A DNA stretch of 64,000 nt, taken from Streptomyces sp. NBC_01431 (GTDB taxonomy: Bacteria > Actinomycetota > Actinomycetes > Streptomycetales > Streptomycetaceae). The stretch lies in contig NZ_CP109496.1 in NCBI RefSeq assembly GCF_036231355.1, forward strand, positions 5,270,001-5,334,000. The letters run 5' to 3'. A model generated the notes under the pieces. The model was not told the DNA's origin. It did not search any database and worked only from the letters and a program-made list of their open reading frames with translations. The position numbers and the translations under genes are program-made. How positions within the stretch are numbered: position 1 is the stretch's first letter; each line of letters opens with the position of its first letter. Positions 45,716-53,497 of the stretch are shown one piece after another.

Positions 45716-48315
45716 ACCCAGGTCCGTGGGCGGAATCGGTTGGCCCGTTCCACCAGGTCGATCCTTTCCTCGCCACGCTGTGCGAGCCGGGCGAGCACCC
45801 GGTACGAACGTTCCAGACCGAAGCGCAGGCCCCGCTCGTCGACTTCGCTGCCGAGCAGTGCGGTCTTCGCCTGCCCGGCGCCGGTGCTCCCCGACAGTAC
45901 CCAGTCCAGGGCGGTGCCCAGGACCTCGGTCGCCAGCTGTTCACGTCGTACGGCGTCGAGACCGAACGCGTCGAGCGCCTCGATCTGCGCGGCGGCCGCC
46001 CGCAGGTCGTCGATCAGCGGGTCGTGCGGCGCGCGGCTGCGCAGCCGCGCCCGGACCGCGGCGACCCGCGCCGCCGTGTAGTGGATCGAGGCCTCGGGTA
46101 CCGACTCCAGGGTCCGTACGGCGCTGACGCGGTCCCCGGCGGCGAGTTGCACCCGGGCCAGGCCGAAGGCGGCGCTGACGTAGCTCGGATCGGTCGTCCA
46201 CACCAGGCGGTAGTACTCGGCGGCGTTGTCGAGCTGGCCGAGCACCTCCGCGCACACCCCGAGCGCCAGCTTGGGGGCCGGCTCGCCGGGGAACGCGTCG
46301 TAGATCGCGTCGAAGGACAGCGCCGCGTTCTCGTTGTCGCCCGCGGCCAGCGAGGCCAGGCCCCGGTACCAGACCACCCGCCAGTCGTCGGGGTGGTCGT
46401 GCTCCAGGGACTCCAGTGCCTTGGCGACGGACACCCGCTCGTCCATGTCGAGCCGGGCCCGCAGCTCGCGCAGCCTCAGCTCGATGGAGTGGGCCGGGGC
46501 CGAGCGCAGGGCTGCGATCAGTTCGGCGGGCGCCGCGGCCATCAGGCCCGCGAGGAAACCGGCGTTGGGGTCGCTCGCCGCCACGTGCGGCACCGGCAGC
46601 GCGAGCGAGGTGGCACGCGCGTCCAGGGGCGCGAGCAGGGGCACCGCCGCGTGCTGACCGCCGCCGGCCGGGGCTTGGGCGCGCGGCAGCGGAATCGCGG
46701 GCTGGGTCGGTGCGTGGCCGGGGTTGGGCGCGAGGGCGGGCAGCGGTGGCGCCGTGGCCACGACGGCCGCCGCGGTCGGGGCCGTCGCTGCCGCCAGGGC
46801 CCTGCGGCCGCGTCTGCCGACCGGCGCCACCCGCGCCCCGAGCCGCGAGGCGTCCCCCCTCAGCTCCGCGAACAACTTGGTGTCCGTGACGCGCAGTTCG
46901 GTGCCGAACAGCGTCGAGAGGGCGGGCCTTGGCTGTCCGGTCTGGAGCGCCACGACCTCCCGCAGCACGCCCGTGAGCTGCTCCGCCATCTCCTGCGCGG
47001 AGGCGAACCGGCGCGCCGGGTCCGGGTCGGTGGCCCGGACCAGGAACCGGTAGAACGACTCGTACCTGCGGAACACCTCGATGGTGTCGGGGTCCGGCAG
47101 GCTGTCCGCGTACACATTCGTGTAGCCCTGGAAGTCGAAGGTCAGCACGGCGAGCGTGCGCGCCACCGTGTACAGGTCGGAGGCGGTCGAGGGGCCGAGC
47201 TCGGCGACCTCCGGGGCCTGGTAGCCGACCGTGCCGTAGATCGCCGACTCGTCGTCGTCCATGCGGCGCACCGCGCCCATGTCGATCAGCTTCAGCTGGT
47301 CCTCGGTCTGGATCGCGTTGTCGACCTTGAAGTCGCAGTACAGCAGGTTGCGGCTGTGCAGGTGACCGAGCGCCTCCAGGGCCTCGATCCCGTACGCGCA
47401 GGCCTGCTCGATGGGCAGCGGATCGCGCCTGCCCTCGCTGGTGCGGCGCTCGTTGGCGATCTCCTTCAGCGATTTGCCGCCGACGTACTCCATGACGATG
47501 TAGCCGTCGAGCGAACCGGTCCGCTGGTCGAGGTGCTCCACGAAGTTGTAGATCCGCACGATGTTGGAGTGCTCGATCTCGGCCAGGAAGCGTCGCTCGG
47601 AGATCGCCGCCGCCATCGCGTCCTGGTCGCCGGTGTCGAGCAGGCCCTTGAGCACCACCCAGCGGTCGGAGACCGCCCGGTCGACGGCGAGGTAGACCCA
47701 GCCGAGGCCGCCGTGTGCCAGGCAGCCCACCACCTCGTACTGGCCGTGCACGATGTCACCCGTGTGCAGCTTCGGTACGAAGGAGTACGGATGGCCGCAC
47801 TTGGTGCAGAACCCCTCGGTGCGCCCCGGCCGATCACCGCGCGCACGGCCCACCTGCGCCCCGCAGTCCGATCGCGAGCAGAATCGCTTCCGCTCGGGGA
47901 CCTCGGGGTGTTCCATCACCGCCGAGCGTGGGTCGGGGCGCGGCACCTCGGGCACCGACACCAGGCCCGCGCCGAGCCGGCTGCGCGCGGAGGAGCCGGC
48001 CGCCGCGCCCGAACTGCGCACCGACACCGACCGGGCCCGCGTGCTCGCGCCCGTCAGCGACGAGAGCCGCCCCGACACCGAACGCCGCGAGGTCGAGGAC
48101 CGCGAGGACCGCGAGGAACTGCGCGAGGAGGAGCGCGAGGACTGCGAGGCCGAGCGGTGGCCGCCGCCGGTGATCCCGGTCGGCGGCGACGACACCATGC
48201 CCGTCGGCGAGACGACGGGAGCGAGCCCGCACGTGTCGCAGTACAGCTCACCGCCGCCCATGTCCTCGTACGAGCCCTCGCAACCTGGGCGCTGGCACTG
48301 GGTGTTCTCGCTCAC
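45712..48315 (-). CDS. pknG: PknG-type serine/threonine protein kinase
   Basis: Soluble kinase of 867 residues with the PknG layout. Residues 1-30 contain a zinc-ribbon-like CQRPGCEGSYEDMGGGELYCDTCG, then a Ser/Arg-rich tract (about 52-110), then a second metal site CSRSDCGAQ...CTKCG before the kinase domain. The kinase shows GGLGWVYLAVD, the Lys in WVVLKGL, LLYCDFKVDNAI as catalytic loop and LIDMGAV in place of DFG. The C-terminal half after about 600 is TPR (LASLAAGDNENAALSFDAIYDA). In mycobacteria PknG adjusts glutamate and 2-oxoglutarate metabolism through an FHA protein. The GTG overlaps the previous stop (GTGA). Confidence 0.95.
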   Translation of the reverse strand: MSENTQCQRPGCEGSYEDMGGGELYCDTCGLAPVVSPTGMVSSPPTGITGGGHRSASQSSRSSSRSSSRSSRSSTSRRSVSGRLSSLTGASTRARSVSVRSSGAAAGSSARSRLGAGLVSVPEVPRPDPRSAVMEHPEVPERKRFCSRSDCGAQVGRARGDRPGRTEGFCTKCGHPYSFVPKLHTGDIVHGQYEVVGCLAHGGLGWVYLAVDRAVSDRWVVLKGLLDTGDQDAMAAAISERRFLAEIEHSNIVRIYNFVEHLDQRTGSLDGYIVMEYVGGKSLKEIANERRTSEGRRDPLPIEQACAYGIEALEALGHLHSRNLLYCDFKVDNAIQTEDQLKLIDMGAVRRMDDDESAIYGTVGYQAPEVAELGPSTASDLYTVARTLAVLTFDFQGYTNVYADSLPDPDTIEVFRRYESFYRFLVRATDPDPARRFASAQEMAEQLTGVLREVVALQTGQPRPALSTLFGTELRVTDTKLFAELRGDASRLGARVAPVGRRGRRALAAATAPTAAAVVATAPPLPALAPNPGHAPTQPAIPLPRAQAPAGGGQHAAVPLLAPLDARATSLALPVPHVAASDPNAGFLAGLMAAAPAELIAALRSAPAHSIELRLRELRARLDMDERVSVAKALESLEHDHPDDWRVVWYRGLASLAAGDNENAALSFDAIYDAFPGEPAPKLALGVCAEVLGQLDNAAEYYRLVWTTDPSYVSAAFGLARVQLAAGDRVSAVRTLESVPEASIHYTAARVAAVRARLRSRAPHDPLIDDLRAAAAQIEALDAFGLDAVRREQLATEVLGTALDWVLSGSTGAGQAKTALLGSEVDERGLRFGLERSYRVLARLAQRGEERIDLVERANRFRPRTWV

Positions 48316-49589
48316 GAATCCCCCCTCAGGTCATCGGGCCCGGCCTTACGCGGGACCAGTACGTCGGCGGCCGCCCGCTGGTAGCGGAGCACCGCCTGCT
48401 CTGCGACGCGCAGATCGCAGGGCGCCGACCACAGCATCCGGCGGGCCGCGTCGTAGCGCTCGATCAGGAGCGGGTCCTCGGCCATGCCGTGCCGGGCGAC
48501 CTTCGCCTTGTACGCGTCGAGGCGCCCGCGCAGCTCCGCGCGGACCGCCAGCGGCGCGGTGACCGCCGTCAACGACTCGCGAGCGCGCAGCAGTTCGTCC
48601 TCGGCCTCCTGTTCCAGGGATTCGAGCAGCGGCGAAAGCCGGTGCCACTGCGAATGTCTGCGGTACTCGGCGGCGGTGGCCAGCTGTTCCTGGAGCACGA
48701 TCGAGGGGCCGCTCACGGCGGGCACCTCACTCGCGGCGATCTTCGCGAGGACCTCGCCGCGCGCCGACCGGGCCTCGGCCAGTGTGCGGTCCGCCCGCGA
48801 CAGTACGTCCCGCAGCCGGACCAGACGCTGCTCGGCATCCTGACGAACCGTCAGAACGGCGTCGATCTCCCGGCGTACGTCCTCCAGGGCGCGCGCCGCC
48901 CGGTCGTAGCGTCCGGTGTCGGGACGGCCGCCGCCCGGTGCGGAGCTGCCCGGCGCGGGCACCCAGAACGCCAGCGGGTCCGACACCACCTGGGCGCGCA
49001 GCTCGGTCAGCTCCGCCGTGATCGACTCCAGGTCGTCGCCGGAGGGGTGCTCGCCGGGGCGGACGCCCACCGAGTGCGCGAGCCCCCGGGTGCGGTGCAG
49101 TTCGGCGGCCAGCAGGTCTATCCGGGCGGGCAGCGCCGACCACACCGCGTCGGCGGCGACCACCAGGTCCAGCGAGTGCGCGTACAGCTCGTTCATCCGG
49201 TTCACCAGCTCGGCCAGCGTGAACCGCTCGGTCAGCCGGGCCGGGCCGGTCAGCGTCGGGGCGTTGTGCAGCGCCGCGCCGGCCAGCGTGACCGACTCGC
49301 CGCGCAGCCGCTCGGTCAGCTCCGCCAGATCGTCCCGGGTGGGCCAGCGGCGCCTGGCGCGCAGCTCGCGCACGGACTCAAGGGCCGCCGTGTAGGCGTC
49401 GAAGTACGCCCACAGCAGGGAGATCGACTGCTCGGTGGCCGCCCAGCGCTCCTTGGTGACCCCGGTCAGCCCCGCGCCTTCGAGAAGCCGGCGCCCGGCA
49501 TGGTCCTGGAGGGCGAGCAGCGAGGTCTCGATGGCCTCGTGCTCGGCGTCGAGGCGGGCCAGCGCACGGTCCACCTCGTCCCGGTCCAT
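48312..49589 (-). CDS. Coiled-coil protein of the pknG operon
   Basis: A protein of 425 residues with no domain that I recognise. It is mostly helical and charged, with heptad-like stretches (LDAEHEAIETSLLALQDHAGR, ARALEDVRREIDAVLTVRQD, QEAEDELLRARESLTAV), and has no signal or membrane segment. A scaffold or partner of the kinase is likely from position, between glnH and pknG with GTGA overlap at its 3' end. The ATG at 49589 with GGAG 6 nt upstream is preferred; another ATG at 49640 with GGAG would add 17 residues (MGAGSSPSSTGGPPEQV) coded by a repeat element. Confidence 0.85.
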   Translation of the reverse strand: MDRDEVDRALARLDAEHEAIETSLLALQDHAGRRLLEGAGLTGVTKERWAATEQSISLLWAYFDAYTAALESVRELRARRRWPTRDDLAELTERLRGESVTLAGAALHNAPTLTGPARLTERFTLAELVNRMNELYAHSLDLVVAADAVWSALPARIDLLAAELHRTRGLAHSVGVRPGEHPSGDDLESITAELTELRAQVVSDPLAFWVPAPGSSAPGGGRPDTGRYDRAARALEDVRREIDAVLTVRQDAEQRLVRLRDVLSRADRTLAEARSARGEVLAKIAASEVPAVSGPSIVLQEQLATAAEYRRHSQWHRLSPLLESLEQEAEDELLRARESLTAVTAPLAVRAELRGRLDAYKAKVARHGMAEDPLLIERYDAARRMLWSAPCDLRVAEQAVLRYQRAAADVLVPRKAGPDDLRGDS

Positions 49590-49595
49590 GACCTG

Positions 49596-49634
49596 CTCCG
49601 GGGGTCCCCCGGTGGAGCTGGGGGAGGATCCCGC
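49596..49634 (-). repeat. Short G/C-rich repeat element at the start of the coiled-coil gene
   Basis: The block contains GGGGTCCCCC, GGTGGAG and CTGGGGGAGGATCC, which I know as a recurring sequence in Streptomyces genomes. Read on the minus strand its CCTCCCCCA...GGGGGACC pattern resembles the insert in iolC. It adds a possible extra start to the gene. Confidence 0.5.
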
Positions 49635-49681
49635 GCCCATCGATCACGTCTCCGCTCTGTGGTTCGCCGTCATGAACTCGC

Positions 49682-50803
49682 TCATCCCGCCCGGTACTTG
49701 GGGGCGGGGGGACCGGATATGCCGGGCAGGTCGGCGGCGAGCCACTTGCGGTACGCCGTCATCCACGGGCTGTTGTCCCCGCCGTTGCGATAGTCCACCA
49801 GAACCTGGTTGATCCGCTGCACGAGGTCGCTGTTGCCGAGCTTGACGGCGGCGCCGTAGTACTCGGTGGTGAACGGGCTGCCCTTCAGCTGCACCGCCGG
49901 GTCCTGCGCGGCCTGCCCGGCGGCCAGGGCGTTGTCGGTGACGACCGCGTCCACCAGGTTCTGCTGGAGCCGGACCAGGCAGTCCAGCTGGTTGGGGACC
50001 GTGAAGTCCTGGTAGTCCGCGCCGTGCGCGTCGGCCTTCAGCGCGTCGAAGGCGGTGGAGCCCGCCGCCACACAGACCCGCTTGCCCCGCAGCGAGTCGT
50101 CGAAGCCCGTGATGGCGGAGGCCTTGGGCGCGAGCACCTGCTGGCCCGCCTCGAAGTACGCGGTGGAGAACGACGCCTGCTTGATGCGGGTGCAGTTGAC
50201 GGTCATGGTCCGCACGACCACGTCGACCGTGCCGTTCTGGAGCGCGGGGATGCGCTGACTGGTCGGGATGGCACGGTAGATGACCGCGTTCTCGTCGCCC
50301 AGGATGTTCTTCGCGATCGCCTTCACCAGGTCGATGTCGAAGCCTTCGAGGGTGCCCGTCGCAGGGTTGCGGTACCCCCAGCGGAAGCTGTTCTGGTCGA
50401 CGCCCGCGATCAGTTTGCCGCGCTGCTTGATGGCGTCGATATTCGGCCCGCCCGCCGACGAAGGGGCCAGGCTCGCCTCCGGGTCCTTGCAGCTGTCGGC
50501 CTTGGCCTGCACGCCCTGCGCGTATCCGGGGCCCGCGAGGGTGGGCGGGGTGTCGTCCCCGCCGTGCCGGGTCAGCGGGATCAGCGCCGAGGCGGCGACC
50601 GCAAGGGCGAGCGCCATCCCGGCCACCCCGCCCCAGCCACGCAGCCGCCCGGCGCCGCGCCGCGCCGCGCGGCGGGCGGGGCCACCGGAGGCGTCCGTGC
50701 CGGGGGCGGCCGGATCCGCCGAGCCCTTCGTGTCGCCCATCGCGACCCCTCTCGCCCATCCGCCGCCGACGGCGCGTCCGTTGCCGCTGTCCATGCCGCT
50801 CAC
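49682..50803 (-). CDS. glnH: Glutamate-type substrate-binding protein, sensor (GlnH-like)
   Basis: Solute-binding protein family 3 member of 373 residues. A hydrophilic stretch of about 55 residues precedes one helix (GWGGVAGMALALAVAASALIPL), so it is held as a membrane anchor rather than a lipoprotein. The binding domain runs from about 115 with GKLIAGVDQNSFRWGYRNP, LEGFDIDLVKAIAKNIL, VDVVVRTMTVNCTR and KRVCVAAGSTAFDALKA. No ABC permease is nearby; instead glnX and pknG flank it, as in mycobacteria, where GlnH senses aspartate or glutamate for the kinase. The GTG overlaps the glnX stop (GTGA); ATG at 50794 is an alternative. Confidence 0.9.
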   Translation of the reverse strand: MSGMDSGNGRAVGGGWARGVAMGDTKGSADPAAPGTDASGGPARRAARRGAGRLRGWGGVAGMALALAVAASALIPLTRHGGDDTPPTLAGPGYAQGVQAKADSCKDPEASLAPSSAGGPNIDAIKQRGKLIAGVDQNSFRWGYRNPATGTLEGFDIDLVKAIAKNILGDENAVIYRAIPTSQRIPALQNGTVDVVVRTMTVNCTRIKQASFSTAYFEAGQQVLAPKASAITGFDDSLRGKRVCVAAGSTAFDALKADAHGADYQDFTVPNQLDCLVRLQQNLVDAVVTDNALAAGQAAQDPAVQLKGSPFTTEYYGAAVKLGNSDLVQRINQVLVDYRNGGDNSPWMTAYRKWLAADLPGISGPPAPKYRAG

Positions 50804-52221
50804 CTGTACTCCGCGAGGCGGCGGCTGATGCCGAGGCCGGCGCCCGCCGCGGCGAGCACCGCGAGGACCGCCGCGCCCACCGGCAGACCGGTCAGCGCGT
50901 CGCGGCCGTCGGTGGCGGCGGTGGTGAACTCCTGCTGCTCGTGGGCGAGCGCCGAATCGAGGGCCGCGTCCACCTTGTCGAAGCACTCCCCGGTGGAGCC
51001 CGTCGCGCCGATCACCTGTTTCAGGGCGCCGTCGTAGTCACCGCTGTCGTCCGTCCTGCGGGCCGTCGCGTGCCGGTCCTGCCACGCGGCCATGTCCGCC
51101 TGGGCGCTCTTGACCGGTGTGGCTCCCGCGCCGTCGTCCGCGAGGTGGGCCGCGTCGCCGAGCTTCGCGTTCAGCGTCTTCATCTCCGAGGTGAACTCGG
51201 CCTCGTACAGGTCCTTGCCGTCCTGGGTGAGCACCGCGCCCCGGGCGACCAGCGTCAGGTTCTCGTTGGCGCGGGCCTGGAGCGAGCTGATCCGGGCGTC
51301 GTTGAGCACCTTCAGCGACTCCTGTCCGTGCGAGCGCGAGGTGGACAGGTCGGCCGCGGCCACCGCGTGCCCCACCACCAGCCACAGCACCACCACCGTG
51401 GAGGCGGCGGTCGCGGCGAGCAGCCCGTGGTTGAACACCCGGTTGGTACGGAGGTAGTTGCGCCGCTGGGACCAGACGAGGCCGCCGAGCGCCACCAGGC
51501 CCAGCACCGTCGCCGCGTAGGGCCAGGTGTCGGCCTGTCCGTAGTCCTCGTACAGGCGGTCGGTCTCCGCCTCGTACAGCTTCTGGGCGGCGGGCAGCAG
51601 CTCGGTGGTCATCTTCTGGTTGGCGAAGCGCAGATAGGCGCCGCCGACCGGGAAGCCCTGCCGGTTGTTGGCCCTGGCCTGCTCGACCAGGCCGTTGTAG
51701 ACCGGGAGCTGCTCGTTGATCTTGGCTATCTGCTGGGCGGAATCGGCCGAACCCGAGGTGTTCGCGGCCGCCTTGACGAGCAGGCGGGACGCGGTGGCGA
51801 TGTCCGTGTCGTACCGCTTGCGCACGTCGAGGGGCTCCTGGCCGCCCGCCAGGAAGCCGCTCGCGGCGGCCGTGTCGGCGTCGGCGAGGGAGCGGTAGAT
51901 GGACGCCGCGTCGGCGCTCAGCGGCTGACTGCGGCTGACCACGTCGTCCGCGGCGGCCGAGCGGTCGGAGATCTCCCAGGCGGTGATGCCGCCGAACGCG
52001 ACGACGAGAACGGCCACGACCGTACCGATGATCCACAGGCGGCCGGGCTCGGTGGTCGCGGCGGCGCGCAGCCGCCCGCGGGTCTCGGCCCAGCTCTCGC
52101 CGAGCCCCCGGCCCCGTTCGAGCAGGGGAGACCCCACCCGGCGGGTGCCCGGCCGCGGCTGCGCCGGCACCTGAGCCGCTGGCTGCCGCGACTCCGGTTC
52201 GCGCACGTTCGGCGGATTCAC
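50800..52221 (-). CDS. glnX: GlnX-like four-helix transmembrane signalling protein
   Basis: Membrane protein of 473 residues. Helix 1 is at 62-82 (LWIIGTVVAVLVVAFGG), helices 2 and 3 near 245-310 (YAATVLGLVALGGLVW; GLLAATAASTVVVLWLVVG), and helix 4 at the C-terminus (LPVGAAVLAVLAAAGAGLG). Two large helical external domains lie between. This is the topology of mycobacterial GlnX, which couples the sensor GlnH to PknG. Start: GTG at 52221 with GGAGGT 6 nt before it; GTG at 52224 is also possible. Residues 29-41 (VGSPLLERGRGLG) are coded by a short repeat element. Gene order glnX-glnH matches mycobacteria. Confidence 0.87.
   Translation of the reverse strand: MNPPNVREPESRQPAAQVPAQPRPGTRRVGSPLLERGRGLGESWAETRGRLRAAATTEPGRLWIIGTVVAVLVVAFGGITAWEISDRSAAADDVVSRSQPLSADAASIYRSLADADTAAASGFLAGGQEPLDVRKRYDTDIATASRLLVKAAANTSGSADSAQQIAKINEQLPVYNGLVEQARANNRQGFPVGGAYLRFANQKMTTELLPAAQKLYEAETDRLYEDYGQADTWPYAATVLGLVALGGLVWSQRRNYLRTNRVFNHGLLAATAASTVVVLWLVVGHAVAAADLSTSRSHGQESLKVLNDARISSLQARANENLTLVARGAVLTQDGKDLYEAEFTSEMKTLNAKLGDAAHLADDGAGATPVKSAQADMAAWQDRHATARRTDDSGDYDGALKQVIGATGSTGECFDKVDAALDSALAHEQQEFTTAATDGRDALTGLPVGAAVLAVLAAAGAGLGISRRLAEYR
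52101..52141 (-). repeat. Short repeat element within the glnX reading frame
   Basis: GTTCGAGCAGGGGAGACCCC (52116-52135), with flanking GC runs, is a sequence that I know from many Streptomyces loci. Here it is in frame and encodes VGSPLLERGRG in the cytoplasmic tail of GlnX, before the first membrane helix, where extra residues should do little harm. Confidence 0.5.
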
Positions 52222-52522
52222 CACCTGACCTCCCCCTCGGTCGCTGCGTAGGCAGTATGGCCGCAGGGACCGACAACCATCCAGGGTTGTGTGGATCTTG
52301 TTACCTGCCGCGCTACGCCCAGGGGGGTGTCCGCACACCCCATGACCCCTTGCCCTGCCTCCCCACCATGTATACGCGGTCCAGATCCATTCGGTTCCCT
52401 TCGGCCCCCGACGGCCGCGGCCGAGCACGTGGCGTGCTGCGTCGTGGCGCGGCCGCGGACCGCCCCCGGCCGGTCGCGCGGAACACCGAACCCGGTCGGG
52501 CGCCGTACCGCGGCGGACGTCC
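52222..52522. other. Promoter region of the glnX-pknG cluster
   Basis: No gene is visible in these 300 bp, which also separate the cluster from the upstream sugar operon running the same way. Near the glnX start, a small inverted repeat CAACC-ATCCAG-GGTTG (52276-52291) and the -10-like CATACT on the minus strand (near 52252) may belong to the promoter. An A/T-rich TGTATACG stands near 52369. Confidence 0.4.
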
Positions 52523-53497
52523 CTAGGCGTACTGCGCGCGCAGCCGGGCGTAGGCCGGCTCCGGGGCCGCCACCTGGTCCAGGCCCAGAAGCCCCGCACC
52601 CAGCACGGGAGATGTGGTCACCACCAGCGGCACCGCCTTGGGCGCCCTGACCGCGAGAAGTTCGCGTACGCCGTCGTCGAGGCGGGGATGGCGGGCGGCC
52701 AGCACGCTGCCGCCGAGCAGCACCGGCGCCGCCACGTCGAGCAGGTCGAGCCGGCCGAGGGCGACCACTGCCAGGGCCACGATCTCCTCGGCCTGCCGGT
52801 CGACGAGGGAGCGCGCCACCTCGTCTCCGGCCGCCGCCACCGCGAACAGCACCGGGGCGAGCTCGTGCCGGCGCGCGAGGGGGATCTTCTCCAGGTGCAG
52901 CGCCTCGATCAGCTCGTACATCGAGCCGAGGCCGAAGTGGGCGGGCAGGGCCGCCGCCAGCGCGGTCGGCTCGCCGCGGCCGTCCTCGGCTCGGGCCGCG
53001 AAGAACAGGGCCTCCTCGGCGAGCCCGCCGCCCCCGCCCCAGTCGCCGGAGATCTTCCCGATCGCGGGGAAGCGGGCGGTGCGCCCGTCGGGTGTCATGC
53101 CGACGCAGTTGATGCCCGCGCCGCACACCACCGCGACCCCGCACGGCTCGGCGCCGCTGGGCAGCCCGGCGCGCAGGATCGCGAAGGTGTCGTTGTGCAC
53201 CCGCACGGAGTCCCCCCAGCCGCGCGCCCGCAGGGCCGCCGCCAACTCCCTTTCCTCGATGGGCAGATCGGCGTTGGCCAGACAGGCCGAGACGTGCTCG
53301 ACCCGCAGCGCCTCGGTGATCCCGGAGGCGAGGTAGGCCTCCTCCACCGTGGTGGCCAGCATGTGCATGGCCACCTCCACGCCCACCGACGGCGGCCGGA
53401 AGCCGCCGCCCCTTGCGGTGCCGAGCACCGTCCCGTCCGCTCCGATCAGTGCCACATCGGTCTTGCTGTTGCCGGCGTCGATCGCCAGCACACTCAT
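52523..53497 (-). CDS. BadF/GlcNAc-kinase family sugar kinase
   Basis: ASKHA-fold kinase of 324 residues. It starts MSVLAIDAGNSKTDVALIGADG (phosphate 1 loop) and has VHNDTFAILRAG, GVAVVCGAGINCVG (phosphate 2), GDWGGGGGLAEEAL and LLGGSVLAARHP (adenosine loop). The family includes N-acetylglucosamine kinases. Last gene of the sugar operon, overlapping the GH4 gene (ATGA). It may phosphorylate the imported sugar so that the GH4 enzyme can cleave it, or phosphorylate a released monosaccharide. No PTS gene is nearby, which favours the first idea. Confidence 0.87.
   Translation of the reverse strand: MSVLAIDAGNSKTDVALIGADGTVLGTARGGGFRPPSVGVEVAMHMLATTVEEAYLASGITEALRVEHVSACLANADLPIEERELAAALRARGWGDSVRVHNDTFAILRAGLPSGAEPCGVAVVCGAGINCVGMTPDGRTARFPAIGKISGDWGGGGGLAEEALFFAARAEDGRGEPTALAAALPAHFGLGSMYELIEALHLEKIPLARRHELAPVLFAVAAAGDEVARSLVDRQAEEIVALAVVALGRLDLLDVAAPVLLGGSVLAARHPRLDDGVRELLAVRAPKAVPLVVTTSPVLGAGLLGLDQVAAPEPAYARLRAQYA

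Noticed and set aside
49682..50803. GlnH as part of a glutamate ABC importer
   Set aside because: No ABC permease or ATPase is nearby and the protein is membrane-anchored by a helix after a long cytoplasmic-like start; the glnX/pknG neighbours favour a sensor role.
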